Counted from the first letter of the stretch, positions 45,885 to 58,914 are shown. The stretch: DNA of 64,000 nucleotides from Chrysoperla carnea (GCF_905475395.1 NC_058342.1:22292640-22356639), one strand, 5' to 3'. The notes: generated by a model from the sequence alone, not told the origin. Made by a program: numbers and translations.

Positions 45885-46446
45885 CGAAAAGGCCCACATC
45901 CTAGGGAAAACGTTTCCAAATACAGGAAAATGGGATTTTCTAGGGAGAGGCTGAGGGGACAGCAGTGAAACTTCGTATCAGGGTTTATATCAACAAGTTT
46001 ATATCAAGTCCTGGGTTTGATATAACTCCCCTCTGGAACCATTCCCCCGGGAGCCGTGGAGCTGGAGGGGATGAAATCGTCAAAAGTGGTCAAATCAACC
46101 CTACCCAAAATTGATCAAATATTATTTAAAATGTCTCTTTAAGTAACTTTTGTAACTTGGTAATCTTTGCTTAACCTCACCCTTACCAAACTACATCCTT
46201 CTAAATATTATATTAAATCCAATAAATACCTAAGCCTGTTCCTCATTACCGTGTGATTCCAAATACCGCTATGCTTGTATCTATAACTGATGAAAAAATC
46301 GAGAAGGGCCACACCCAAGGAAAAACCTTTCCAAATACAGGAAAATGGAATATTCTAGGGAGAGTCTTAAAGAACAACAATGAAACTTCGCATTAAGGTA
46401 TATATCAACAAGGTCCTTGGTTTGATATAACTTCCCTCTGGAATCC
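45885..46446. repeat. Direct repeat pair of about 150 bp
   Basis: Units 45885-46040 and 46301-46446 share AAGG(C/G)CCACA, TTTCCAAATACAGGAAAATG, TCTAGGGAGAG, TGAAACTTCGXAT and TTTGATATAACT(C/T)CCCTCTGG in the same order. The intervening 260 bp is unrelated. A short open frame over unit 1 is not kept in unit 2. Confidence 0.75.
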
Positions 46447-47239
46447 CTCACTCTATTACTAAGACCGTAAGAAACTGAAGCTTTTCCTTGTTTTTAAATA
46501 ATTCTTATAATTGGCTGCTTTCAATAAAAATATTACAAGAATAATATATCAATTTTATAATATAATAAAGTCTTGTCCGATGTTTCGGACCGTTTATTCA
46601 TACTTTGTTCCTAGTGCCTCGGTGGGTTAAAAAAATTAAATGCACTAAACGCTACAATGGTTAAATGTTACTTTGTAATCTGTATTACCTGCTGTACATA
46701 GAGGTAAATAAGGGTAAATTAAAGGATATGTTTATATAAATATCCGCTAGTTGGCAGCTCTGTTCTGTTGTTGTATACTTGTCGTGTATTACAATACCTG
46801 TAGGCAGTTCAAGAATCACGTATACGTATTGTTTATTTTTAATATTTACAAATAATACTAAATAAATAATAAAGAATATATATTTTTCTCTTCCATAAAA
46901 ATTGATTTTATAAAACTATGAATATACATTGTGATTATTATTTAACCAAAGGAATAATAATACTTATGATATAATATTACATATTGTAATCGCCCCCTTC
47001 TTTTTAGAAAATCAATGTTTTCAAATCCACATTTTTATTCTATAAAAAATTTCTGTAAAAAATACATTTCAAAGTAGAAACGTTTTATTGTACTAGAAAG
47101 AAAAAACTAAAGTTTTCATCTGAGTAACCTCATCGACAAGTGTGAATTCACCAAATTTTTTTGGTGGGAGCATATTAATTTTTCATAAGCATTTTTTGAG
47201 TTAGTTATATATTACTGTTTTTCATTGCCACTGAAACTG

Positions 47240-47835
47240 GCCCATTAGTTGACTTGAGAAAAACACGAAAATTGAATTAAAACACGAAAATTGAATTCAC
47301 CGTCAAATGAACCCGATTTTTGGGTCAAACACAGAGTGAAAAAGTAGGTAAAAACTCAAAATAATTTTTGTTTCGGAATTTGGTAAAAGTTGGTATATAG
47401 AAGGTAATTTTAGGTTAGGTTAGGTTATATTGGCTGTCCACGAAGGACTACAGAGCCCATTGTGATACCATATACGTATTTTACCACTTTTCCGCTGATA
47501 ATTTCATTTATCAGCTCCTCAATTTCAGAGGCTGCGTGCACCTCCTTCATGCATATACTATCCACTACACCAGGCCATCACAACTATTAATTAAATTATT
47601 TTTGTTGCGCGGACGGCGGGAATCGAACCCGCTACCCTAAACATACCGCGGACGGAATTGGTTACGCCTTAACCAACTGAGCTAATAGGGCGACATAGTA
47701 ATTTTGAACCAAAAAATACGAAAATTGGGTTCATTTAACAGTGAAATGAGTAGATTTTGAAATATCGCCCTAAATCTTGTACGAAAAATTGTTTTCGAAG
47801 AATAAATACCGTCAAGTGATTCAAATATTAAGGTT
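47240..47835. repeat. Foldback family M, interrupted by a SINE
   Basis: TCAAATGAACCCGATTTTTG on the left pairs with CGAAAATTGGGTTCATTTAA on the right of the SINE at 47412-47697. The same element, uninterrupted, is at 63385-63713. From 46447 to 47239 nothing else is recognised. Confidence 0.65.
47412..47697 (-). mobile_element. tRNA-derived SINE, full-length, with 8-bp target duplication
   Basis: Reverse orientation. The head has a B box (complement GGAATCGAACC) and an A box (complement CCAACTGAGCTA). The body carries TGATAATTTCATTTATCAGC, and the tail is TTAGGTTAGGTTAGG. The flanks are GTAATTTT at 47404-47411 and again at 47698-47705, a target-site duplication. SINEs are copied by a partner LINE and transcribed by RNA polymerase III from these boxes. 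Confidence 0.88.
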
Positions 47836-48239
47836 TATGTTTATCCCAATTACTCTAATCAAAATTATCAAAAGTTTCTATCAAATTAATTCATTTTCCT
47901 GGTTTTTTACCATCTAAATTTTATTACCTGCAAAATCTACCAATCCTGATCGAGTAGGTAAGACCCATATGAAAATTTTACAACAGCGAATCAATTAAAG
48001 GCAAGGAATAAAGTTCTGAAATTCAATTTTAAGTTTTCTATAACTTTTGAAAAGATCCTCTTGACTCTGTGCACATTCATGGTAGGCAAAATCAGATCAA
48101 CACCCGCGCTACCAGTGGATAATTTTGGCGTTAAGCGAGGCAGTTAAGACTAATTTTCAATTGTTTACCTATATTTAGTTATATATATGTATTCTTTGAT
48201 TTAGTATAGTAAACGTAAAATTAAAATTATTGAAAATAA

Positions 48240-48290
48240 GTGACAATTGACTTAGTTAATTGTTGAAATACCAAGTATAGACAGTGATGA
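48240..48290 (+). repeat. Isolated TTAATTGTTGAAATACC module
   Basis: ACAATTGACTTAGTTAATTG then TTGAAATACCAAGTATAGACAGTG, one of at least eight copies in the window (others near 19817, 36010, 38590, 40811, 42668, 45475, 56650). The neighbouring DNA shows no family A arm. Confidence 0.7.
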
Positions 48291-48780
48291 TTAAGGAATC
48301 GTTTGTTTTTTCACGGCATATAAGTAAAGAGAGGCAGCTACTTAGATAGCCACTCTTTCAACTTTCCATCTTTTAAAGTTGCAAAGGAAAAGCTCTGAAA
48401 ACTCTTTTGCGTTAAGCGTGCAGAAAATTTCTTTACGCTTTTGAAATCTATGTACTCTGAAACGTAAGGTCTCAAAATTTAAGGAAATTTTTTCTTGGCT
48501 CGATTATATAACCTATTTTTTTTTTTTTTTTTTTCAAAAATAGTAATAGAAGTTAGAAACGGCTATAATGATATTACAAGATTTTTCTCGGTATTTTTAC
48601 ATCCAATAATTAAATTTATGAGCGAATCTATGCGCGAGTCATCTCTAGCTATATAATCTATACATATAACATAGTAAAAACATATACAAATAACATAGTA
48701 AAAAACTCGTGAGTAGCAAAGCTTCATCACTAAAGTCATATTTCCCCCTCATTTAATGTTTTTTTTTATTAGATGATTTG

Positions 48781-49071
48781 TCGCCCTATTAGCTCAGTTG
48801 GTTAAGACGTAACCAATTCCGTCCGCGGTATGTTTAGGGTAGCGGGTTCGATTCCCGCCGTCGCAACAAGATTAATTTAATTAATAGTCGTGATGGCCTG
48901 GTGTGGTGCATGGTATATGCTTGATGGAGCTGGACTCAGTCTCTGAAATTGAGGAGCTGATAAATGAAATTATCAGCGGAAAGGTGGTAAAACACATGTA
49001 TGGTATCACAATGGGCTCTATAGCCTAAGTGTCCTTCGTGGACAGCCAATAGAACCTAACCTACTAGAAGC
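48781..49071 (+). mobile_element. tRNA-derived SINE, full-length copy
   Basis: Starts TCGCCCTATTAGCTCAGTTG. The A box TAGCTCAGTTGG is at 48790-48801 and the B box GGTTCGATTCC at 48845-48855, a tRNA-like head. The body follows (TGATAAATGAAATTATCAGC), and the end is GTCCTTCGTGGACAGCC then AACCTAACC. It is in opposite orientation to the copy 1.1 kb to its left. A clean target duplication is not seen. Confidence 0.88.
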
Positions 49072-52000
49072 TTTTGATTGAAATTTTATTTTAGTTTTTA
49101 CATGTTTTTTTAACAAAAAGAGTTCCGTTAAGGATGTTAGTTTTGGAAATTCCGTCATTTAGGTATTTTTTACTAGAATCAAACATTCCGGTTAAGGTAT
49201 GTTGCGAACTATAGTCTCAACATCTGTAATTTATACGAAGATATCATTAATCTTAGTCGGTAAATTAAGTAAAAAAGAAATTTTTTATGTATAGATAGAC
49301 AAATTTACCGAATGAATGTTACAACTTGTCTGGCTAACAATTTTTTAAAAATTTATCCGGCTTAATTTTGAATGCACAGAAAGGATTGAGGTAATTCGAG
49401 TGTTTAAGCAAGTACGGTGAATGATAGTCCAAAGTCCCTTGATCACACAGTTTTGGGGCCTCTTGAGGCTCTTGCGGGGCAAATTTTTGAATTATTTCAT
49501 TTTAAACTTGTGATTTTTAACACAGTACCTTATAGAAGAACTCTAGAAGTTAATTAATAATTAATAGAAGTTAATTGTAAGAACTGGATGTTAATTGTAC
49601 AAAAATTAATCGATGATTGAGCTTCAAAAAAGTTTTCGTCATGAAGAATATTTCACAGATTCTGTTTATGCTAAAAAAAACGTTACCTTATACGGCGCTT
49701 TCCAAAAAGAAAACATAAAAAAACTTTGGTTTTTGACGCTTTTACGATATTTTTAGAATATTTTATTACATTTACGTCATACAAATTGCCTAGTAATTTT
49801 TTTCTAGAATTAAAAAACTTCCGAACGAATTATTCGAACTTATTATCTCGAGTTAGAGACGGTCAAGCGACTTCAAATTTTTATGGTAATTGTATTATTA
49901 TATTCTTAATAAGTAGTATTTCAAATTTTCTGTGACTATGACCATAGCGAGACAATAATTATACAGCCTTAAGATAGAAACATCAAAAGTCTAAAAATTC
50001 AGTGAAAATCAATATATCAACTTTTAATTAATTGAGAAACTGCTAGTTTCAGAAAATCGACTAATAATAATCAACTAATTTGCTCGGTCTAGGTTTTAAA
50101 CCGGATTTATAAGAAATCCCCACGCTTTCCCGTTAACCTTCGATACAGTACATAACTCTATATTTTCGTGGTAAATATGACTAAAAATATTGTATAATAA
50201 AAATAAACTTTAGTCACATTTAGTCATAATTTAGATGTTGTAGTGTCAAATGATATAATCCATAAGCTGTCCGCTCCGTTTGTTGCTTGCTGCTTCGTGC
50301 CTTCGTTGAATTCTGTTTTGTTCAGTTTAGAATGAAATGTCCTTCAATGTATAAAAAAAAGTAGATTGTAACATATAAAATATACACTCTCTCGAGTTGG
50401 CGTCCAGTATAAAAATTTCAAGAGATAAATTCTAGCACGTATATTTATTTTACATATTCATGCTTGTTGAAAAAAAATTTTTCCCTCTGACATGTAAAAA
50501 AAAGTACACATTCGTTTTGTCATATTTTTTTCTGAAAATATAAACTTATTGCACAGTATCGAAAGGCAACGGGAAAAGTTGTCGTGTGTTATAAATCTGT
50601 TTTATGACCTCTAGAACACATTTTATGTAGTTTTTTTTTAACTAAAGCAGGACGTGCTCAATTACGCTGAAATTCAGTAAATCGTTTTAAAAGCGAGGTC
50701 TGTTTTCCAAATTCGAAATCGCCTTTTTCGACGTTTTTATGGCTTAAATCTTCAATGCAGCCTTCCCAAATTGCGCTAATGGATTGAAAACTAGTATTTT
50801 GTTTGGATTAGTGGCAAGATGCTTCTTATAAGGGTTAATGTCAATCCCAGACCTAATTTACTCTTTTTTATATTGAAATATTATGTTTTTCAGGCATTTC
50901 TTTTCTTCAATTTTAACAATTTTTAAATGAATCGAGCCTCGATAAACCGATTCAAGATCGATCCAAGAATCGATTTTTTTGAATGAGTCACCCATCCTTA
51001 TTTGTATATGTCAACTTTCTAGACCCCCTACCGGTATTTTATGTAGATATTGCATATTTTCAAAAATTGGGATTCACATAAATCTCATTTCAATAAAATG
51101 AATCTTTTAATAAAAAATATAAAATGAGGGGGCAATATGACTTCAGTGATGGAGATCTGTCCGAGTTTTTTTTTCTTTATTCTATGATGATGTTTATATT
51201 AAAAACAGTTAAAAATCGATATAACCAGTGACGGATTTATAATATGCTTTTGGATATTTTGAAACTATATGAACCATATTGTCCTTCTCCTCTTTCTATA
51301 AACTATGACGTTTCGAATTTAATTTTGAAATTCGAATTGAAATCTAGAGAATTTTATTATTTTTATAATCCATGACGTGTTTATATTTTTAAACAATTGA
51401 AAATCGATATGAACAGTGTCGGATTTCTCATAGTTTTGAACCCTCTGTTTTCAAGCCATATCGTTAGCCATTTATAATATATGAAGTAAGAAGAGTTTCT
51501 ATGGACGTTCTTATGTATACAACAAAGAAGGAATATGTACTGTGTGACAAAGAGGGAATGTGTACAATTTCCAAATATAAGTCTGACCGGCTGTGTTCAT
51601 GTATACACACATACAACCCCTCTTTGTTTTATACATAAGAACGTCCATAGAAACTCTTCTTACTGCATATAATATAAATGGCTTACAATATGGTTCCAAA
51701 CAATTAAAGCAATACTGGCTTCCATGCATTGCGTAGATATAGAATTTATCTAGCGTTGGCAGTCGGCTACCTGCCACCAAAAATTTCCATGCCATAGAAA
51801 ATTAAATTTTTTGATATTTTGATCGTATTGTTTTCTTGATATTTTAAACTCAAAATGACTTAACACATATAATTACTGAAATATTGAATCTATAAGTAGA
51901 AACGCGTATTTCCGAAAATAAAATTGAATATCTAAAAAATTGAATTTTCAAAATAACCATAATTTGTTTTGAAGTAAAATTTCAAAACTATTAGATTGAT

Positions 52001-53896
52001 TTTTCAACTTTTCATAGAAAATGAATGAAAGAAAAAAACGAACTGTAGCTTTTCTGAAGCTCAATATTTTATCTTCTGAGAAATAAAATTTTTCTATTAT
52101 TCGAATATTTATAAGTAATTAAATCAAGAGCTTCCTACTGTTTTTACTGATATCTTAAACTATGTATCCGGTTGGGTAACTTAACTATTTCATTATATAT
52201 TCATTTAATAAAATGACATTTGCTTGTATTTATATAACTTTATTAAATTCCTTCTTAAGATTTTTCTAGAGTGGGTACAGCCCACCCTAACTACACCATA
52301 GCCTTCATGAAGTTTCATATGGGTATAGTTATACAAAGTAAGAAATTTTTGGCGTCTCAGTCTCAGCAGGATTTTATTCCCGAAAATGGAAGCCTTCACT
52401 ACGATATATTATTTTTCGTTTAGGATTTCCAGCAATATACCAGAAATTACTCGTCATATGATTCGAATTTTTGTTCAAATTTACTTCTTATTAATTTTAT
52501 AAAAATTTTTCGAACGATTCAATTCTTTCTTTACTAAACATCGAGAATTATTGGAGGGACTATATCCTCCCTCTATGACAATTTATGGTAAAAAAATACA
52601 AACATCTTATCCAGTTGACAACTGACCCGAATCCACTCCCCTCTCTCTCTCTCTCTCAAATTCAAACTTTGTGTACCACTGTAGAATGGAATAAACAGCT
52701 TCAAAAAAAAAATCTGTTTAGATTACATAAACAAAAAATGTAAATATAAATAATTTTAAAATGTATACAATTTAGCAAATTTTCAACAGTATATTGGCAT
52801 ACGGGGTCAATTTAACATTAATATTTGAATAAATACGCCCCTGTCTATTGGAAAATCTGCCATCGTCGATATGAGAAAAATAAAATAATTAAAATCACTT
52901 TTTTTTTCTACGATAATTTCCTTTTGAATAAATAAACAATCTTATTATCAATTATTAAAATAATTCAATATTGAATCAATTGGGATTTACATAAATGATA
53001 ATTTTTTATTTAGGTTACACATTATGAATAATTTCAAATTTCGTGCATTTATAAAAAAAAAATGATCTCTATAGTATATAGAGTTCATTTGTTTTGTATA
53101 TGTTATCTATGGTTAGTGAGTGGTAAGACAGTTTTGCCAACACTGCATAAGATTGACTGATATTATGATATTTATATATGTATATATATATGTTTTATGG
53201 CGTTCGTTTTCTACAAAAGAATATCCAAAACTTACGATTCAAACCAAACAATATTAATTAATAAAAAATGTTTCTTCATCATAATTGATGAGCTTAAAAC
53301 AAAACAATTGTATATAACTGAAGTGTTTGAAACAAAATGTATATTATATTGATCTCATGACAGATTGTTAGCACAAAAAATCAGTGATTGAAAACAACTA
53401 TTTTTCAAGAAGTTAGGAAAATGGCACCCGGCATTTTGTATGTTTTTCGATAATTATTAAATGTGATCTATATAAAATAACAATTGTATAATAATAATCG
53501 TAATATTAAATTGTTTATCGATATTGTGCATTTTAAATAAAAGTGTTTTTTTGTGAGATTCAAGAGATGTGATTTCGAAATAACAAGTGATGTAAATTAA
53601 AGTGCGCTATTTATCTATAGCCAGCCATATAATTATTAATCTTCACTCATAACCTGTTCTAAATATTATTTTGAGTCGATTTTCCACATAATTTCGGTTG
53701 TTTTTAGAGTTTTTATTTAATTTTTTTTTGTGTTTTGAGTGAAATTTTTTTTAAATGACTTGATATTGAATTTGTATATATAAAAAAAAAAATTTTTCCA
53801 AATGACTTGGTTAGTAGTGAGCAATTTAAAGACAACGAATAAATTTAAACAATTTTATAAAGAATTCAATGTACAGAAAAAACAAGCAGTGCCACA
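49072..53896. other. Intergenic DNA upstream of osa; one MITE and one microsatellite
   Basis: Apart from the family B element (51456-51693) and a CT-dinucleotide run at about 52638-52657, I recognise nothing. Small open frames here do not resemble known proteins. The osa promoter and 5' UTR should lie in the right part: an in-frame stop at 53858-53860 marks leader sequence before the ATG at 53897. Confidence 0.5.
51456..51693. repeat. MITE family B, copy 2 of 2
   Basis: CCATATCGTTAGCCATTTA pairs with TAAATGGCTTACAATATGG; AAGTAAGAAGAGTTTCTATGG and GACGTTCTTATGTATA pair with complements at 51620-51662. A minus-strand open frame across it is fortuitous. Confidence 0.8.
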
Positions 53897-56800
53897 ATGG
53901 CCACAGCTGTATCTGAACAAAATAATGTTCAACAAACGTCCGGTGATGCAAAAATCACACCATCACAAGTAATGCATAACGGTACTGATTTAAAACAAGG
54001 TAGTAATGTGAAAATTGAATCAAATACTGGCTCCACACAGCGTTTATTTGGTATGAGTCATCATCAATATATACCGACATCATCGTCAGAAGTTACTACA
54101 ACACCAGGTCAATTACCGAGTGATCCAGGTAGTGGTGTACATACATCTAGTCCAAAACAATCACCGGGTAATGAAAATAGTGGACCTAATAAACAGAGTT
54201 CGTCGCCGTCATCAAATACAGAATTTATGCATGGTAATGATGAATCAGGAGGGCCACGACCTAACAATCCGCCTGGGGGTTATCCACCAATGAATGCATC
54301 TAAAATGCAGTTACCATTAAATGTAAGACCTGGTGGACCTGGACCTGGAATGGTCATGTATACATCACCTCAAGGGCCATCACAACAATATTTATCTGGA
54401 CATCGAATATCTCAACAAAGTGGCCCGACTCCAACATTAAATCATTTGTTACAGACGTCAAATACAATGCAGCGTATGCAAAATTGTTACGGACCACCTC
54501 AAGGTCCACCAACATCGAATGTGGGTAGTGGGGGTAATAGTGGACCAAATGATTCAATGCCATATTCACCTCAAAGTTGGCAACATCCTCAAGGACCCCC
54601 TCAACAATCACAGAATACGTTGTATCCACCACATCAAGGAAATATGCCACCAATACCACCTAGCCCGAATGCCTCAATGCCTCCCACATCAACGCCCCAA
54701 ATTTATGGAAATCCATCATCTGTAAGTGTTGCGGTTTATGATTTGATTATTATAACAAGGTGTTCGGAAAAGTGTATGCAAAATAAAACCCTGCACACTC
54801 GATTAAATCAAAGAAATTTGTTCCATTCTCAAGGTTACTACGTTGTAGAAGATTAAAATTTCTTGGACGACAAATTTCGATAATGGATTTTAGTTTATGT
54901 AAAAAAAAGTCGAAAAGTTTATGTATAATTGAATTTTGTATTGTATTTTTTCAAGGGAAGTAGAAAATGAAAATTTGGTTATTAAATATTATAAAACTTG
55001 GCATGGGCGGATATAAGTTTCATCCGGATGCAATCTTGAGCTATTCAAAACGTTGTAGTCCAGCATTTGGTTTTCAACTTGGACTTACTTATTAAAGAGG
55101 AACTGTTAAGCTTTTTTAGATCATTGCTACCATTACTTCTTAAAAATTATCGAGAAATTTGTTCGTGATCTACGTTTCCCTCTCAAAGATTCGTCTCGTT
55201 TCTCAAGAAACTCCCCTTGTTTGGATTGAGTTCGGGATGTCGTAATAAATAATTTCTAAATTTTGATAAAAATTATCAAAAAAATGTCGTCTAATTTTAC
55301 CCAGTGCTGTTAACATTAGTAACAGGTGTCATTAGTAACAATTATCGCTTATTCCCTACAAAATGGAAATGTTTCTTTCGGGAAGAATACTAAGGGCGCT
55401 TTAATACCAGATAATACTAATTACGTTATAACTCGGGACATACTAACTTCTGGACTTTTTATTAGCGAGCCTAAATATTTTTAGGTTAACGACGTAATTA
55501 TAATCGGAAAAAATATTAAATTTGTGATAGGTTCTGGCCCAGAAAGTTTCGATTCCTTTGTGGTCTATAAATAATTAATTTTTTACTGTATTACAATCCT
55601 GATCATAGTAATTTTGGGGCGCTTATACGTCGATTTTTTATGCTTGTAAGCTAAATCAAATTGAGCTAGGTTTTAGTCAAATGAGCTTAATTTTTTTCGT
55701 GGACAAAAATATCAAGGAACAATATATTCAAAGCAATTCGAACTCAATTGTACTATTTTGAAGACCGAATATAAATTCAGCTTATTCGACTGAAACTCCG
55801 ATCGTGTAAGCTAAATAATTTTTTGCTCATACATTTGGAACATAAAATCAGTATGTTCCAAGTTTTGGCATAATTAACTAACTTTAAGTTTAGGTGATTT
55901 GATCAAAATTTCGATCAATTCAGCTAAATTTATGGTTTTTTTCTAGTTTATCAAATCCAGAACTCAATAATGTCGATGAATGGTTCACATCGAGTGGAAT
56001 CACGAAATACTGATTTCTGAGCTTTTTGGAGCAACAAAGACATTGGATCACTTAGATAAAATTTAGAATTAACCATAAGTTTATTTAATTTGATCAAAGC
56101 TCACTTCAAATTAGTTGCTTTTAATACCCTGTATATATGTAATATATAACTACGTGTACTAAGTTTAGTCCCAAGTTTGTAACGCAAATATTGATGCTAT
56201 GAACAAAATATAAAATCACCTAATTAGTCCATTTCCGTCCGCCTCTCCGTCTGTTGACACGATAACTCAAAAATGAAAAGAGATATCAAGCTTAAGTTTT
56301 TATAGCGTGCTCAGGACGTAAAAAGTGAGGCTAAGATCGTAAATGAGCAACATTGGTAAATTGGGTTTTAGGTCCGTTAGAGATAGAACTAAATATCTTA
56401 AACCGTTAAACCAAAAAATAGACAACTTTTGTGTGAAACATTTTTCCGTAAACGTCACTGTAGGGTGCAAATTAGGGCAAAACTTTGGTGTCCATTTTCT
56501 CCAAAACTATAAAAGATAGAGATTCGAAAATTTGCTGGTAGCTTCAACTAGCGGCCTTGTGAAATATTCTAGAAAGTACTTTCGAAAATCAAATAAATGG
56601 CGGCCGAAAGGTCGCTTTTACAGGGTCCACACAGGGAACACTTTCTATACAGAGTATTTATTTCAACAATTAACTCAGTCAATTGTTTGTTTTTATATGT
56701 TATGAACCTTGTCTCCTAATAATCCTCCATTAATCTCTAATCGCAGAAATAAGTAGTTTCGGGATGCTAGATATTATGAACTGTATTTCTGAGTATGGAA

Positions 56801-57257
56801 GCTGAGGGACTTTTTCATACGTGCCACAATATTTAAGACATGGAGACATGAAGCCTTAAAAAAGTAATAAAATTTAAATGATATAAACAATTTATTTGAT
56901 CATGAACCAGGTCTTTACTTCCGAGATAGATTACGATAGACTTTCGAAATAGTTAATTAACTTCGATAAACCTTTTTTAAACATAAAGCTATCTTGTTCA
57001 TGTATCTCCTATTTCGCGAATGCAGCATTTCCAAATCTTTATCCACACAAGTATGAAAATAACCATTATTATCACTTTTCCAAGTTCAACATTTCTTGAG
57101 AAACTGCGCAATGAATATTATTTTTTTCCGAACACCACTTTTTATTTATAAATTTTTTATATTCTAAAAATCAATGACCTATTTTTTAATGTTACAGCCT
57201 TTTGTACATCGACCGCCTCAATCGTCAACGCCTAATACAAATTTGCCAGATTCAGTG
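53897..57257 (+). CDS. osa: osa/ARID1-type SWI/SNF (BAF) subunit, first two coding exons
   Basis: Exon 1 is 53897-54721 (275 codons) and exon 2 is 57198-57257 (20 codons, PFVHRPPQSSTPNTNLPDSV), joined in phase 0 over a GT-AG intron. A donor GTAAGT follows exon 2, so the gene runs past the window. The ATG is preceded in frame by TAA at 53858-53860. The protein is rich in Pro, Gln, Ser, Gly and Asn, like the disordered N-terminus of Osa/ARID1, the DNA-binding subunit of Brahma/SWI-SNF remodelling complexes. The best marker is SGPTPTLNHLLQ (175-186), close to the SGPTPTLNQLL motif of ARID1 proteins and containing an LxxLL motif. The ARID domain itself lies downstream, outside the window, so the name rests on this motif and overall composition. 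Confidence 0.72.
56132..56700 (+). repeat. Family A, copy showing the full module order (osa intron 1)
   Basis: In order: ACCCTGTATATATG, TACTAAGTTTAGTCCCAAG, GAGATATCAAGCTTAAG, ATGAGCAACATTGG, CCGTTAGAGATAGAAC, TCCAAAACTATAAAAGATAG, CTTCAACTAGCGGCCTTGTG, then CACTTTCTATACAGAGTATT and TTCAACAATTAACTCAGTC. This copy defines how the scattered fragments elsewhere fit together. Confidence 0.8.
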
Positions 57258-57539
57258 GTAAGTTTTTGAGCGTCTTTGTTTTTTAACGCGTCTTTTGATT
57301 CAGATATAAAATTAAGATGCATATAAAGATTGATCAGTCCAGATTTTGGATTCGAGAGATTACATTTTGAGGTTTAATAAGAGAAAATATGAATGTTACT
57401 TTGAATTAAGCAATATAAGGGATCGAATTTTTGGCTAGTGGGAAAAGTGATTCTAAAACTAAGATATGGGGACATATCTATTCCAAAGCCTCCGAAAAAG
57501 CTTTATACTGTAAGAATTAAAGCCAGAAAAAGTCATAAG

Positions 57540-58757
57540 ATTGCAATTCTATGGAACAATATGACTTTTTTCGGGACCCATCTTAAAATGTTCGTATAAG
57601 TGTATAGAACAAAGTCATATTGATTATAAAGTGTGCTGTTACTATATGCTCACGCGCGCTCGCTTACAAGTTCTTCCAAGCTAATTCTGCTGAAAAATCA
57701 TGTAATTTGAGAAATAAACCTTATATTTTGGGATAGTAAGGATTTTTCCTAAAACTGACTGTTCTTGAGATACCAATGATTGAAAAAAAACAAATTTTAA
57801 TTTTGATGAAATTAACAATTATTGTGTGGTTTCGGTCAAATATTTGACTTGAAACTTGTTGTATTTCATATTTTGAATGATTTTAAACAATTTCTGTTTC
57901 TTGACTCTTTCCACCTCCCCTCACCGTTTTTAAATATAAGCGTTATAAAAAAAAATTCGCATTTTTAAGCTATAATTTTCTTATAAGCAAACTTGACGAT
58001 TGTCGTATGATTGTGATGAAATATTTGATTTAAAAACGATTGAAATTATATTTTGGACTTTTTGTGTCCTGTCATTTTTCACCTTACCTCACCACTTTCA
58101 AGATATAAACGTTAAAAAAAGCCGTAAAATGTTTAAAACTAGAAAAAAGCGCGGAAACGGTTAGGTAAGTTGAAAAATTGAAAAAATTATAAGGTACAAA
58201 AAGTTCTTAGAATAGTCCAAAATTTACATTTCAATCGTTTTTGAATCAAATGTTTCAATCATACGATAATGGTCACTTTTGTTGATGGCAAAATTTTAAC
58301 TTAAAAATGCGAATTTTTTTTGTAACGTTTTATATTTTAAAAGTGGTTAGAAGAGGTAAAAAGAGCCAAGAGTCAAAAATTGATTAAAATCATTCAAAAT
58401 ATGAGACGCAACAAGTTTTAAGTTAAATATTTGATCGAAACCACAGAATAATTTCGACAATAAAAAATTTTCATCAAAATTAAGTTTGTTTTTCTTTCAA
58501 TCACTTGTATCTCAAAAACGGTGAGTTTTAGGATAACATGTCAGACAAAAAATGCTAAGAATAGTCCAAAATATAAATTCCAATGACTCTTCTCAAATTT
58601 CATGATTTTTCAGCAGAATTAGCTTGGATGAACTTATAAGCACGCGAGCGCCTAGTAAAAGCATACTTTCTAACCAATATGACTTTGTTCTACACACTCA
58701 TACGAACATTTTGTGCCGGGTCTCATAAAAAGTCATATTGTTCCATAGAATTGCAAC
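57540..58757. repeat. Giant foldback, arms of about 530-570 bp (osa intron)
   Basis: The left arm (57540 to about 58070) is the reverse complement of the right arm (about 58190-58757), with moderate divergence. Paired blocks include TTGCAATTCTATGGAACAAT, AGAACAAAGTCATATTG, AAGCTAATTCTGCTGAAAAA and TTAAAAATGCGAATTTTTTT. Within each arm a segment around TAGTCCAAAAT recurs, so the arms are themselves made of sub-repeats. No protein frame. Confidence 0.88.
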
Positions 58758-58914
58758 CTTAAATGCTTCATGTCCTAAAGTATGTGTGTCTATGACAACA
58801 TTGTCCTAAAACAATGACTTTGAGCTGATGCGTAAAACATTTAATCTATCCGAAGGATTTTTTGTTAGCCATTCCAAGAATCCCTCAATATTCTCTGAAA
58901 CTTTTTCTTACACA

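Noticed and set aside
45726-45968. 80-codon frame with a possible membrane segment
   Set aside because: Its second half is the direct repeat at 45885, whose other copy has no such frame; AT-rich DNA yields such hydrophobic runs by chance.
48783-48860. Genuine tRNA gene
   Set aside because: The A and B boxes are good but the cloverleaf is not convincing, and the same sequence is fused to a SINE body in several copies.
49726-49935. 69-codon plus-strand frame
   Set aside because: No recognisable motif, splice context or repeat support.
51511-51795. 94-codon minus-strand frame rich in Cys and Tyr
   Set aside because: Mostly formed by the inverted arms of the family B MITE and unlike any protein I know.
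54722-54856. Continuation of osa exon 1 to the stop at 54856
   Set aside because: A good donor (GTAAGT) lies at 54722, the reading after it loses the Pro/Gln-rich character, and exon 2 joins in frame.
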